From: Borrelia sp. HM
Lineage (GTDB): Bacteria > Spirochaetota > Spirochaetia > Borreliales > Borreliaceae
Length of the DNA: 64,000 bases
Assembly: GCF_019669085.1 (NCBI RefSeq)
Contig: NZ_AP024401.1
Span: 558,001-622,000 of the forward strand
Reading direction: 5' to 3'
Positions 53,724-62,116 of this stretch are shown here, piece by piece. How positions within the stretch are numbered: position 1 is the stretch's first letter; every line of letters begins with the position of its first letter. A program made the position numbers and the translations under genes. The notes under the pieces were generated by a model, which ran no database searches, was not told the origin of the DNA, and saw nothing but the letters and a program-made list of their open reading frames with translations.

Positions 53724-54767
53724 ATGGGGTCTTTTAATTTTAAAGATTATGTATTTGGTCGAGCAAAGAGAATTGTAATGGAAAAGGGAGATAGTGCTAG
53801 TATAGTTTTTCCTGAAAGTAGTGATATTAGAATTTTGAAAGCTACTGTTGATATTTTAAAGAAAAACTTAGCAGGACTTGTTATGCTTATTGGGAGTGAG
53901 TATAAGATCTTTAAGAGATTAAAAGAACTAGGAGCTGGGGATGATATATTGGCAATGGTAAAGGTTGTAAAGCCTAGTTCTTTTAGGGATTTTGATAGAT
54001 ATTTGTATAATTATTGTAGTTTACGACAGAATAGAGAATTAACTCTTAAAAAGGCTAAAGAAGAGCTTTTAGATGAAATTGTTTTTTCTATGATGATGGT
54101 TAGACTTGGTGAGATTAAGACTTGTGTTTGTGGTGCTTTAACACCTTCTGCTAAAGTTTTGAAAAGTATTTTTATAGTACTCCCTAAACTTCCAAATACT
54201 AAATTTGTGTCTTCTTTTATGATTATAGATACTGGGAATAATATTGGTCAGATTAAAACCTATTTTGGATATGAAGGAATTTTGATGTTTGCCGATTGTG
54301 CTGTGATAATTAGTCCTGATGCTGTACAGCTTGCAGAAATTGCAATACAGAGTGCAAATTCATTTAAAAAAATTTTTGATTTACCACCAAAAGTGGCTCT
54401 TTTAAGTTTTTCTACTAAGGGGTCTGCTAATTCTGTAGAAGTTGAAAAGGTGCGAACTGCTTTAGAGATTGTTAAGAGTGAGTGTACAGATTTGTTAATT
54501 GATGGAGAACTTCAAGTTGATGCAGCTTTGATCAAAAGTGTTGCTGAGAAAAAGTGTACTGGTTCTTTAGTTGCTGGTTCTGCTAATATATTAATTTTTC
54601 CTAATTTAGAGTCTGGTAATATTGGTTATAAGCTTGTTGAAAGATTAGCTTTTGCTAAAGCCTATGGGCCTTTTTTGCAAGGTCTTCAAAATCCTGTTAG
54701 TGATCTCTCAAGAGGTTGTTCTGTGGATGATATTGTATTAACAAGTGCTTTTATGATCAGTAGTTAG
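53724..54767 (+). CDS. pta: Phosphate acetyltransferase
   Basis: Interconverts acetyl phosphate and acetyl-CoA. In Borrelia this links host acetate to acetyl-CoA for the mevalonate pathway and sets the acetyl phosphate level. The 347 residues cover the catalytic domain only (no N-terminal P-loop domain): VFPESSDIRILKAT, GALTPSAKVLKSIF, DCAVIISPDAVQLAEIAIQS, VALLSFSTKGSA, and LVAGSANILIFPNLESGNIG followed by YKLVER. AGGAGG (53713-53718) precedes the ATG. Its 3' end overlaps rsmA (convergent) by 30 bases. It corresponds to BB_0589. Confidence 0.95.
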   Translation: MGSFNFKDYVFGRAKRIVMEKGDSASIVFPESSDIRILKATVDILKKNLAGLVMLIGSEYKIFKRLKELGAGDDILAMVKVVKPSSFRDFDRYLYNYCSLRQNRELTLKKAKEELLDEIVFSMMMVRLGEIKTCVCGALTPSAKVLKSIFIVLPKLPNTKFVSSFMIIDTGNNIGQIKTYFGYEGILMFADCAVIISPDAVQLAEIAIQSANSFKKIFDLPPKVALLSFSTKGSANSVEVEKVRTALEIVKSECTDLLIDGELQVDAALIKSVAEKKCTGSLVAGSANILIFPNLESGNIGYKLVERLAFAKAYGPFLQGLQNPVSDLSRGCSVDDIVLTSAFMISS

Positions 54768-55577
54768 TTTGTTTGCAATTAAGATGAACTCTTTAACAGA
54801 GATTTCTTCAGGTCTTTTATCTAAAAAATTTTTTAAGAACTCTTCTTGAAGAATACTTTTATCTTTTACAAAGTTAATGATTGTATTTTTAAGCTTTTTT
54901 CTGCGACTCGTAAAGACTGTCCTAACTAATTTGTTAAATTCGTTGAAATTTTTAATATCTTTTTTGCAGGGAATGAGTTTAAGAGTTGTTGATTGTACTT
55001 TAGGTATTGGATAAAAATTTTTTTTATCTATATCCATTATTTTAATTACTTTAAAGTGTGATTGTACTAATACTGTAAATGATGAATAATTTTTATTTCT
55101 CTCTTTTGAAAGCATTCTGTCTGCTAGTTCTTTTTGTACTGTAAATACCATGTGTTTTAAAATTTTATTTTCAATAAGTATTGATATTACTTTTGATGAG
55201 ATGTTATAAGGTAGATTTGAAAATATTTTGTTAATATTTTGACTTTCTTCTTGTTTATATGTTTTTAAAAAATCACCTTTTTTTAACTTAAAATTTTTAA
55301 ATTTACCAAATTGTTCATTTAAAATTTCTGAGTATTTAGGATCAATTTCAAAAACTGTTAAAAAATTTGTTTTTTTAAGTAATATAATTGTCATTGCTCC
55401 AAGACCTGGTCCTATTTCCCAAATTTTTTCGTTTTCTTTTATTTCAAGTGCATCTACTATTTTTTCTCTTATTGATTCGTTAATTAGATAATTTTGACCC
55501 CATATTTTTCGTGGAGCTATATTTTTATTTTTAAGAGCAAGTTTTATGCTGTTTATGCTGTTATAGTTTATGTTCAT
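54738..55577 (-). CDS. rsmA: 16S rRNA (adenine1518/1519-N6)-dimethyltransferase
   Basis: Methylates the two adjacent adenines in helix 45 of 16S rRNA late in 30S assembly; loss gives kasugamycin resistance. The 279-residue protein has KIWGQNYLINESI, the SAM loop WEIGPGLGAMT near residue 54, VFEIDPKY, and the catalytic NLPYNISSKVIS motif near residue 122. The C-terminal helical domain ends with KRPEEISVKEFILIANKL-like RPEEISVKEF. It lies 38 bases after the ComEC-like gene on the same strand. It corresponds to BB_0590. Confidence 0.95.
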   Translation of the reverse strand: MNINYNSINSIKLALKNKNIAPRKIWGQNYLINESIREKIVDALEIKENEKIWEIGPGLGAMTIILLKKTNFLTVFEIDPKYSEILNEQFGKFKNFKLKKGDFLKTYKQEESQNINKIFSNLPYNISSKVISILIENKILKHMVFTVQKELADRMLSKERNKNYSSFTVLVQSHFKVIKIMDIDKKNFYPIPKVQSTTLKLIPCKKDIKNFNEFNKLVRTVFTSRRKKLKNTIINFVKDKSILQEEFLKNFLDKRPEEISVKEFILIANKLTTDHKSTC

Positions 55578-55615
55578 AGATATTAAAATAATAGCATATT
55601 GATATCTTGAGTGTT

Positions 55616-56881
55616 TTAAACTTTGGTTTTAATATTTCTTTCTTTCTCTAATTTGTAGATTATGTAAAATATCGTTAAAATACTTAAACCCAAGAATATT
55701 CCTATATTGTGATTTTGAATTATTGGAAATTTGCTAAAGAGAGTGGCTGTATCTTTTATTGCCTTGAATATATAGATGTTTATTAGATCAAATACTAAAA
55801 ACAGATTTGTATTTATTAAATAAGCTCCTAAACTTGATATTTGTATTAATAAAAATAATAGTATAATCGGAGTAACTATTAGGTTTGATATTATTGAAAT
55901 TGGTTGAAGATCAAGATTATTAGTGAAAAGAATAGGAGCTGTTATAATTTGAATTATAAAGGTTGTCAAAATTGCAGAAGTAATGTTATTTAACTGATAT
56001 CTTTGCTTAATAGCAAGAGAGATTGCTATCCCAAGTACTGCAAGATAGGATAATTTAAAACTTATTGAATTTAGTGTATGTGGTAAAATAATAGAATTTA
56101 GTATAAAGCTAATTGATAATGTATTAATTAGATTAATTTTTCCGTATGTTAGTTTATAGATTATAAGTGTTTCTATCATTATGAATGCTCTTAGTGCAGA
56201 TGGTGAAAAGTCTGTTAGGATTAGATAATTGAATAATATTATGCTTAAAATTAAATATTTTAATTTTTCATTTTTGATTATATATAGTAAATAAAAGAAA
56301 ATGATATAAATTAGGTAAAAATGCAACCCAGATACTACTAATATGTGTGATATACCTGCTTTTTGAAATAAGTTATTCTCATATTTGGTTATTTCTAATT
56401 TATTATTTGTTAAGATAGCTTTGGAAAAGTGACAATATTGAGTACTGGTTTTATTTAAAAACTGATTTAGTACTCTATTATACTTTTCTTTTATCTTTAC
56501 CAATAGTGGTCTTTTAATTAATTGAATTTGATTGTTTTGGATTTTTACTATGTCTCTGATTTTATATTTGTCTTTAATATTTTTAAATATAAATTGATGT
56601 TTTTTACCAAATCCATCTATTGATTCAACCTTAGTATTTGAAGATTTTGTAAGATATATAATTTTTGTTATTTGATGAAAATTATCCTCAAGTCTTGTAA
56701 AATTTAGGCTAATTTCAAAGATTATTAGAATACTTGTACTAATTATGAATGTTAGTGTTAGATGGATGTTTTTTTTGATTAAAAAGATTAATATTAAAAT
56801 TATATTTAAATATATTGAATGTAATCTTAAATAGTACCTTGTTAATAAATTTAATGAACTTATGATAAATAATAAAATCAT
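55616..56881 (-). CDS. ComEC/Rec2-like membrane protein lacking the nuclease domain
   Basis: A 421-residue polytopic protein. Two or three N-terminal spans lead to an OB-like segment (residues about 75-125, KYKIRDIVKIQNNQIQLIKR), as in ComEC. The competence domain follows: LTNNKLEITKY, QKAGISHILVVSGLHFYLIY with the family's S-G-L-H motif, FSPSALRAFIMIETLII and a run of spans to KLPIIQN-like FSKFPIIQNHNIGIFLGL. The metallo-beta-lactamase domain that ends full-length ComEC (700-800 residues) is absent. Natural competence is not known in Borrelia, so the function is open. A 38-bp AT palindrome sits just before its start codon. Confidence 0.85.
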   Translation of the reverse strand: MILLFIISSLNLLTRYYLRLHSIYLNIILILIFLIKKNIHLTLTFIISTSILIIFEISLNFTRLEDNFHQITKIIYLTKSSNTKVESIDGFGKKHQFIFKNIKDKYKIRDIVKIQNNQIQLIKRPLLVKIKEKYNRVLNQFLNKTSTQYCHFSKAILTNNKLEITKYENNLFQKAGISHILVVSGLHFYLIYIIFFYLLYIIKNEKLKYLILSIILFNYLILTDFSPSALRAFIMIETLIIYKLTYGKINLINTLSISFILNSIILPHTLNSISFKLSYLAVLGIAISLAIKQRYQLNNITSAILTTFIIQIITAPILFTNNLDLQPISIISNLIVTPIILLFLLIQISSLGAYLINTNLFLVFDLINIYIFKAIKDTATLFSKFPIIQNHNIGIFLGLSILTIFYIIYKLEKERNIKTKV

Positions 56882-56901
56882 TGGGATTCTCTTTTAAAAA
56901 T

Positions 56902-56939
56902 AAATAAATAAATAAATAAATTTATTTATTTATTTATTT
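56902..56939. repeat. Perfect A/T-only palindrome with tetranucleotide repeat arms
   Basis: Five TAAA-type units on the left are mirrored by TTTA units on the right. The two 19-base arms (56902-56920 and 56921-56939) are exact inverted copies with no spacer. It stands 21 bases ahead of the ComEC-like start and 89 bases before the divergent CPBP gene. It could extrude as a cruciform or slip in 4-bp steps. Confidence 0.92.
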
Positions 56940-57027
56940 TTAAAAAATATCAAGACTATATTAGTTTATTTTTAAATTACTTATTATACAGTTTGACAAT
57001 ATGATATTTATATATCTATAATTTACT

Positions 57028-57747
57028 ATGATATTATTAAACAACGGTAAATATTCTGTAAAATATGCTTTTTTAGAGCTTATTTTAGCTCATTTTATAG
57101 TTACTCGTTTAATTTCTGTTAGTAAGCTAAGTGTTGACCTTTGGAATGTTAGTGAAAACCATTATTACTATTGGATATGTAGTACATTTTTAATTATTTT
57201 CATTTTGCATTTTTCTAGATTAACAAGTTCTTACAATTTTAGGGATGAGTTTTTTATTCCGAAGTTTAAGCCCATTTTTATTTGGCAATCATTTTTAATT
57301 TTTGTTAAAATCCTTATTTGGCTTTTTGTCCCATTAATTATTGTTTATCTTTTGCTTTTTTATTTTTTTCCAGAAGCATTTCAATTTTGGGAAGGAGAGG
57401 AAGCATTTAAACCAAAGTTTGTATGGAATATAAGCAGTAGGAGAGCGCTTTTTTTAATGGTTATTACTTCGCTTTTTGCAGGCGGGGTTGAAGAATTGTT
57501 TTTTAGAGCTTTTGTTATTACCAAGCTTAGGCAGGTAGGCATTGCCTCGTTAATTGCATCTTTTCTTAGTAGTGTGATTTTTGCTTATGGACATTTGTAT
57601 TATGGGTTTATTGGATGTTTAGTTACATTCGTTGCTGGAGGAATTTTGTCTTATATATATTTAGTTTATAAGAATATATATTATTCAATTTTTTTTCATA
57701 GTTTTTATAATATTTTTGTTAGTTTTTTGCTCTTTTTATCAAATTAA
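57028..57747 (+). CDS. CPBP intramembrane metalloprotease
   Basis: A 239-residue membrane protein of the CAAX-processing/bacteriocin-immunity (ABI) family. The four motifs are in place: GGVEELFFRAFVITKLRQ (the EExxxR glutamates, near residues 152-157), SSVIFAYGHLYYG (the FxxxH histidine), and IFFHSFYNIFV (HxxxN/B) near the end. About seven membrane spans are predicted. Substrates of the bacterial members are mostly unknown. It starts from ATG 57028 without an obvious ribosome-binding site and is followed after 14 bases by the acyl-CoA ligase. Confidence 0.87.
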   Translation: MILLNNGKYSVKYAFLELILAHFIVTRLISVSKLSVDLWNVSENHYYYWICSTFLIIFILHFSRLTSSYNFRDEFFIPKFKPIFIWQSFLIFVKILIWLFVPLIIVYLLLFYFFPEAFQFWEGEEAFKPKFVWNISSRRALFLMVITSLFAGGVEELFFRAFVITKLRQVGIASLIASFLSSVIFAYGHLYYGFIGCLVTFVAGGILSYIYLVYKNIYYSIFFHSFYNIFVSFLLFLSN

Positions 57748-57761
57748 TTAAGGAGGATTTT

Positions 57762-59687
57762 ATGTTGGATACCATACCAAGACGTTTTAATGAAGCTGTT
57801 AAACTTTATAGTGATCTTGATATTTTTATTTATAGAGAAGGTGAATCTAAGGATTTTAAGAAACAGACATATTCTAGTTTTTGGAATGAAGTTAAGAGTG
57901 TAGGTTCTGGGCTTTTACATTATGGAATTAAAAAAGGAGATAAAGTAGCTATTATTTCTGATTCAAGAAGAGAGTGGGTAATTATTGATGTGGCTGTTAT
58001 GAGCTTAGGAGGTATTGATGTTCCAAAGGGTAACGATTCATCTGAAGATGAGATAGCCTATATTATTAATCATTCTGAATCTATTTTTATTTTTGTAGAA
58101 AATGATAAACAGCTTAAAAAAGTTATTGCTAATAAACATGAGCTTAAATTTGTTAAGTATATCATTGTAATTGAGGATGATGGGCTTTATGAGGATAAGT
58201 TAGAAAATATTACAATAATGTCTTATAAAAAATTATTAAATATAGGTTATGATTTCTTGAAAGATAATCCTAGTATGTTTGAGGCTGAGCTTAAGAAAGG
58301 TTCTAGTAAAGATATTGCAACTATAATATATACTTCAGGAACAACAGGATTGCCAAAGGGTGTTGTATTGCGCCATGAATCTTTTATCTTTCAACTAGAT
58401 AGAGTTTATGATTATTTACCAATGCTTTTGCCAGGAAAGATAATGATGTCTGTTCTTCCTCTTTGGCATTCATTTGAGAGGGCTTGTGAATATATAGTTA
58501 CTCTTCATGGTATATCTATCGCTTATTCAAAACCTATTGGACCTATTTTGCTTAAAGATTTTGCAACTCTAAATCCTCATGCAATTATTTCTGTTCCAAG
58601 GATTTGGGAGGCAATAAGGCTTGGTATTATTAAAAAAGTATCGGAGTCTTTTTTTAAAAAATTTTTATTTAATTTCTTTTTAAAAACTGGAACTTTTTAT
58701 GTAAAGCTTAAGGAGAGACTTTTAGGACTTGTTCCTGTTTATAAGAATCAAAATTCTTTTGTTTTATTATTTGTTAAGTTTATTTGTCTTTTTGGATTGA
58801 TTTTAATTTTTCCTTTTAAATTATTAGGAGATGTTTTGATTTTTAAAAAGATCAAAAAAGCACTTGGAAAAAGATTTGAATTTGGTGTTTCTGGTGGGGG
58901 AGCTTTATTAGAGTATGTTGATTATTTTTTTAAGGCCGTAGGTATTGTAGTTCTTGAGGGTTATGGTCTTACAGAGACAGGTCCAATTTTAAGCGTGAGA
59001 CGTCTTAAGTGTCCTGTTGCAAAAACTGTCGGACCTTTATTTCCAGATGTTGAATATAGGATAGTTGATAGTGATGGGAATGATTTATCCTTTGGTGAGA
59101 AGGGGGAACTTTGGATAAGATCTCCTCAGGTTATGAGTGGTTATTTTAAAGATGAAACTATGACTTCTGAGGTTTTAACAAAGGATGGTTGGTTGAAGAC
59201 AGGTGATTTAGTTTATGCAACAATGTACGGTGAAATTTCAATTGTTGGCAGAAGTAAAGATACAATTGTTTTAAAGAGTGGTGAGAATGTTGAACCTGAA
59301 CCTATTGAGAGAGCTTTATCAAAGTCTTTATTTATTAATAATGTTATGGTTGTTGGTCAAGATCAGAAATTTTTAGGAGCTGTGATTTTACCTAATTTTG
59401 AAAATCTTGAACAATGGGCTAATTCCAATGGAATATCATTTTCTTCTCATGATGATTTATTATCTAATAAATCTGTTAATAATCTTTATTCTAAATGTAT
59501 TTCAGATATAGTTAGCTCTAAATCTGGATTTAAAAATTTTGAGAGAATTGTTAAGTTTATTTTGTTAAAAGATACTTTTGTTGTTGGGGAAGAACTTACA
59601 AATACTCTTAAGCTTAAAAGGTATTATATATTTGAGAAATATAATAACAAGATAATGACATTGTTTAATAAAGATTGTGATGCTTAA
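57762..59687 (+). CDS. fadD: Long-chain acyl-CoA synthetase (AMP-forming)
   Basis: Activates host-derived fatty acids with ATP and CoA so that a cell unable to make fatty acids can build lipids. The 641-residue ANL enzyme shows the P-loop IIYTSGTTGLPKGVVLRHES near residue 190, the WHSFERACEY region, the A5 motif EGYGLTETGP, the hinge LKTGDLVYATMYGEI and the A10 area KSGENVEPEPIE. AGGAGG precedes ATG 57762. A hydrophobic stretch near residues 330-355 (LLFVKFICLFGLILIFPFKL) could be a membrane anchor, as in related eukaryotic-type long-chain ligases. It corresponds to BB_0593. Confidence 0.93.
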   Translation: MLDTIPRRFNEAVKLYSDLDIFIYREGESKDFKKQTYSSFWNEVKSVGSGLLHYGIKKGDKVAIISDSRREWVIIDVAVMSLGGIDVPKGNDSSEDEIAYIINHSESIFIFVENDKQLKKVIANKHELKFVKYIIVIEDDGLYEDKLENITIMSYKKLLNIGYDFLKDNPSMFEAELKKGSSKDIATIIYTSGTTGLPKGVVLRHESFIFQLDRVYDYLPMLLPGKIMMSVLPLWHSFERACEYIVTLHGISIAYSKPIGPILLKDFATLNPHAIISVPRIWEAIRLGIIKKVSESFFKKFLFNFFLKTGTFYVKLKERLLGLVPVYKNQNSFVLLFVKFICLFGLILIFPFKLLGDVLIFKKIKKALGKRFEFGVSGGGALLEYVDYFFKAVGIVVLEGYGLTETGPILSVRRLKCPVAKTVGPLFPDVEYRIVDSDGNDLSFGEKGELWIRSPQVMSGYFKDETMTSEVLTKDGWLKTGDLVYATMYGEISIVGRSKDTIVLKSGENVEPEPIERALSKSLFINNVMVVGQDQKFLGAVILPNFENLEQWANSNGISFSSHDDLLSNKSVNNLYSKCISDIVSSKSGFKNFERIVKFILLKDTFVVGEELTNTLKLKRYYIFEKYNNKIMTLFNKDCDA

Positions 59688-59755
59688 AATAAGTTTGATG
59701 CTTTTGGAAAAAACTATGATCATTGTGTTTGATATGAGCTTAAAAATATATAGAG

Positions 59756-61513
59756 TTACATTTTTTTCATATAGGGGATATTAAGTAAATTCATACAGTT
59801 TTTTATTGTTTGTAGTACAGCTTTTGATAAGTGAATTCTTGCATTTGTAAGTTCAAGGTTATTTTCATCTATGATTTTTATGTCTTGATAATATATACTA
59901 AAGCTTTTTGCAAGTGAGTAAGAATAGTTAGCTATTATTGAAGGATTAAGATCTTTTGAGGCTTTAATTATGTGTTCTTCAAATTCAGATATAATCTTGA
60001 CTATTTCCCATTCTTTTTCATTTGCTAAAACTTCAAAATGAATATTTTCTTTAGACGGTAAGTTTAATTCTGTGCATTTTTCAAGAATACTATTAATCCT
60101 TGCTCCTACATACTGAATGTAGGGACCTGAGTTTCCAGTAAATGATAAACTTTCTTCTTTGTGGAATAATATGTCTTTATGTATTGCTGTTTTTAATAGA
60201 TAGTAATGAATAGCTCCTAATGATATGTTTAATGCAGTGTTTTGATAATCTTTTTCATCTAAATGTCTTTTTTTTATTTCTAAAATAGTTAATTCCATTA
60301 GATCATAAATTAGATTATCAGCATCAATTACATTACCTTCTCTTGATTTCATTTTGCCTTCAGGGAGATTGACCATTCCATATGATAAATGCATTAGATT
60401 ATTTTCTTTTATAATGCCTAATTTATCTGCAATTAAAAATAAATTTTTAAAATGGTGAATTTGTTCACTGCCAACTACATAGATCATTTCATCGAAATTA
60501 AATTCATTTTTTCTAATTACTATATTTCCTAAATCTTGGGTCAAATAGATAGATGTTCCGTTTGCTCTTAAGAGTACCTTTTGTTTAAATTTTTGATTGT
60601 TCATTTCATCTTTTTCCGTAGGTATATCTATACATATTGCTCCATCTTCTCTTTTATAGCATAAACCTTTTTCTAAGCCTTTTAGTACAATTTCTCGTCC
60701 AATCTTAAATATTTCGCTTTCAAGATAAATTTTATCGAATGTGATATTTGTAAGTTTATAGGTTTCATTGATTCCTTCAATTGCCCATTTATTTAGTTTT
60801 TGCCAAAGTTGGACAGTATCTTCATCTTTTGTTTCCCATTTACATAGCAACTGTTGTATTTCTTCTTCTGCTTTGTTATTGGTTTTAGCATATTCATTGT
60901 ATTTTACATAGAAATCACCGATTAAATGATCTCCCTTTTTATTGGAAATTTCAGGAGTTATGTTATTACCAAATTTTTGGTAAGCGAGCATGGACTTGCA
61001 GATATGTGTGCCTCTATCGTTTATCATATTGATTTTTGTTACCTGTCCGCCAGTAGCTTTTAATATTCTTGATAAACTTTCTCCAATAATGTCATTTCTA
61101 AGGTGTCCTATATGCAATGGCTTGTTTGTATTTGGTGATGAAAATTCTATTATTATTCTTTTATTTTTAAGTAAATTATTTGTTCCATATTTATCTTGCT
61201 TTTCATTGACTTTTATGATTGTCTTTTTTATATATTCTATTTTGTTAAATTTGATATTTAAATAAGGTCCCATTGACTTAGTTTCATATTTATTTCTAAG
61301 ATCTTTTGTTATCTCTTCAGTAATCACTGATGTACTAAGTCCTAATATTTTACTAAATTCAAATATTAATATTGATAAATCTCCCAGTTCACTTTTTGGC
61401 GGTTTTTGCATTATTACATTTATTTTTTCTAATTTAATGTTTTGTTTGAGTGCAAGTTTCTTTATTGTATTACTAATTTTATTTTCTAAATCTTTTTTTA
61501 TTTCACTGATCAT
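59756..61513 (-). CDS. argS: Arginyl-tRNA synthetase
   Basis: Charges tRNA-Arg. The 585-residue class I enzyme has its N-terminal additional domain, then the HIGH motif in [20 protein letters not shown] near residue 125. [19 protein letters not shown] and the KMSKS-equivalent [20 protein letters not shown] near residue 375 follow. The DALR anticodon-binding domain closes the protein ([13 protein letters not shown]). It overlaps the upstream membrane-protein gene by 11 bases, so it is translated from a shared message with that gene and the mcp. It corresponds to BB_0594. Confidence 0.96.
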   Translation of the reverse strand: MISEIKKDLENKISNTIKKLALKQNIKLEKINVIMQKPPKSELGDLSILIFEFSKILGLSTSVITEEITKDLRNKYETKSMGPYLNIKFNKIEYIKKTIIKVNEKQDKYGTNNLLKNKRIIIEFSSPNTNKPLHIGHLRNDIIGESLSRILKATGGQVTKINMINDRGTHICKSMLAYQKFGNNITPEISNKKGDHLIGDFYVKYNEYAKTNNKAEEEIQQLLCKWETKDEDTVQLWQKLNKWAIEGINETYKLTNITFDKIYLESEIFKIGREIVLKGLEKGLCYKREDGAICIDIPTEKDEMNNQKFKQKVLLRANGTSIYLTQDLGNIVIRKNEFNFDEMIYVVGSEQIHHFKNLFLIADKLGIIKENNLMHLSYGMVNLPEGKMKSREGNVIDADNLIYDLMELTILEIKKRHLDEKDYQNTALNISLGAIHYYLLKTAIHKDILFHKEESLSFTGNSGPYIQYVGARINSILEKCTELNLPSKENIHFEVLANEKEWEIVKIISEFEEHIIKASKDLNPSIIANYSYSLAKSFSIYYQDIKIIDENNLELTNARIHLSKAVLQTIKNCMNLLNIPYMKKM

Positions 61514-62096
61514 TTTTTGTTCCTTTAATGTTTATCAATATATTAATAAAGAGGAATATTAAAGATGCTACTAAGAAAACATTTGAACTATAAGCTGGTG
61601 TTTTTGTTATATTGCTATCTTTAATTATCGTTAATTTGAAAATCAAAAACTGTAATTCACCAGTACTAAGTATTTCTCTAAAGAGTGAAATTATTGTGCT
61701 TAGCGATATGAATGTTATTATTGGTAATTTTGAGTATTTTAATATACTTGATTGATCTTGTAAATTTTTAAAAGGTTCGTTTTTGTGAAATGATACTATT
61801 ATGACTATTAAAATAGGGATTGAAAATCTTAAATTCTCATAAAGGATAGGGGTTACATAATACATAAATAAATAAGTTAAACTAATAAATATTCCTATTA
61901 CTAGCAAATAAATCATTAATATTTGATTTTTTAATTTCACTTTTTTAATAATTATTGCTGGAAGTAAAATGCACAATGAAATCCAAATTGATATGACAAT
62001 TCCTTCTAAGAAATTTTTTGTATAAGCAAAAATTGGAAAGAGCATTAAAGGTGTTTTCAAATATTTATCTGTGATGTAAAATGTATTGTTATTCAT
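61503..62096 (-). CDS. Orphan membrane protein resembling RnfE/NqrD, cysteines lost
   Basis: A 197-residue protein with six predicted spans. By eye it follows RnfE/NqrD, a membrane subunit of the sodium/proton-pumping ferredoxin or NADH oxidoreductases: [14 protein letters not shown] (family pvLvqlLGlCPlLAvt), [14 protein letters not shown] (LYqsLGIFIPLIv), [10 protein letters not shown] (iREiLG.GtL) and a last span where the family has its C-terminal helix. The two conserved cysteines that hold iron in the complex are replaced (Phe20 and Ile100). No other Rnf/Nqr subunit is in the window. It lies between mcp (20-base gap) and argS. Confidence 0.6.
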   Translation of the reverse strand: MNNNTFYITDKYLKTPLMLFPIFAYTKNFLEGIVISIWISLCILLPAIIIKKVKLKNQILMIYLLVIGIFISLTYLFMYYVTPILYENLRFSIPILIVIIVSFHKNEPFKNLQDQSSILKYSKLPIITFISLSTIISLFREILSTGELQFLIFKLTIIKDSNITKTPAYSSNVFLVASLIFLFINILINIKGTKNDQ

Positions 62097-62116
62097 GAGC
62101 GTTGCCTTTACTTGAG

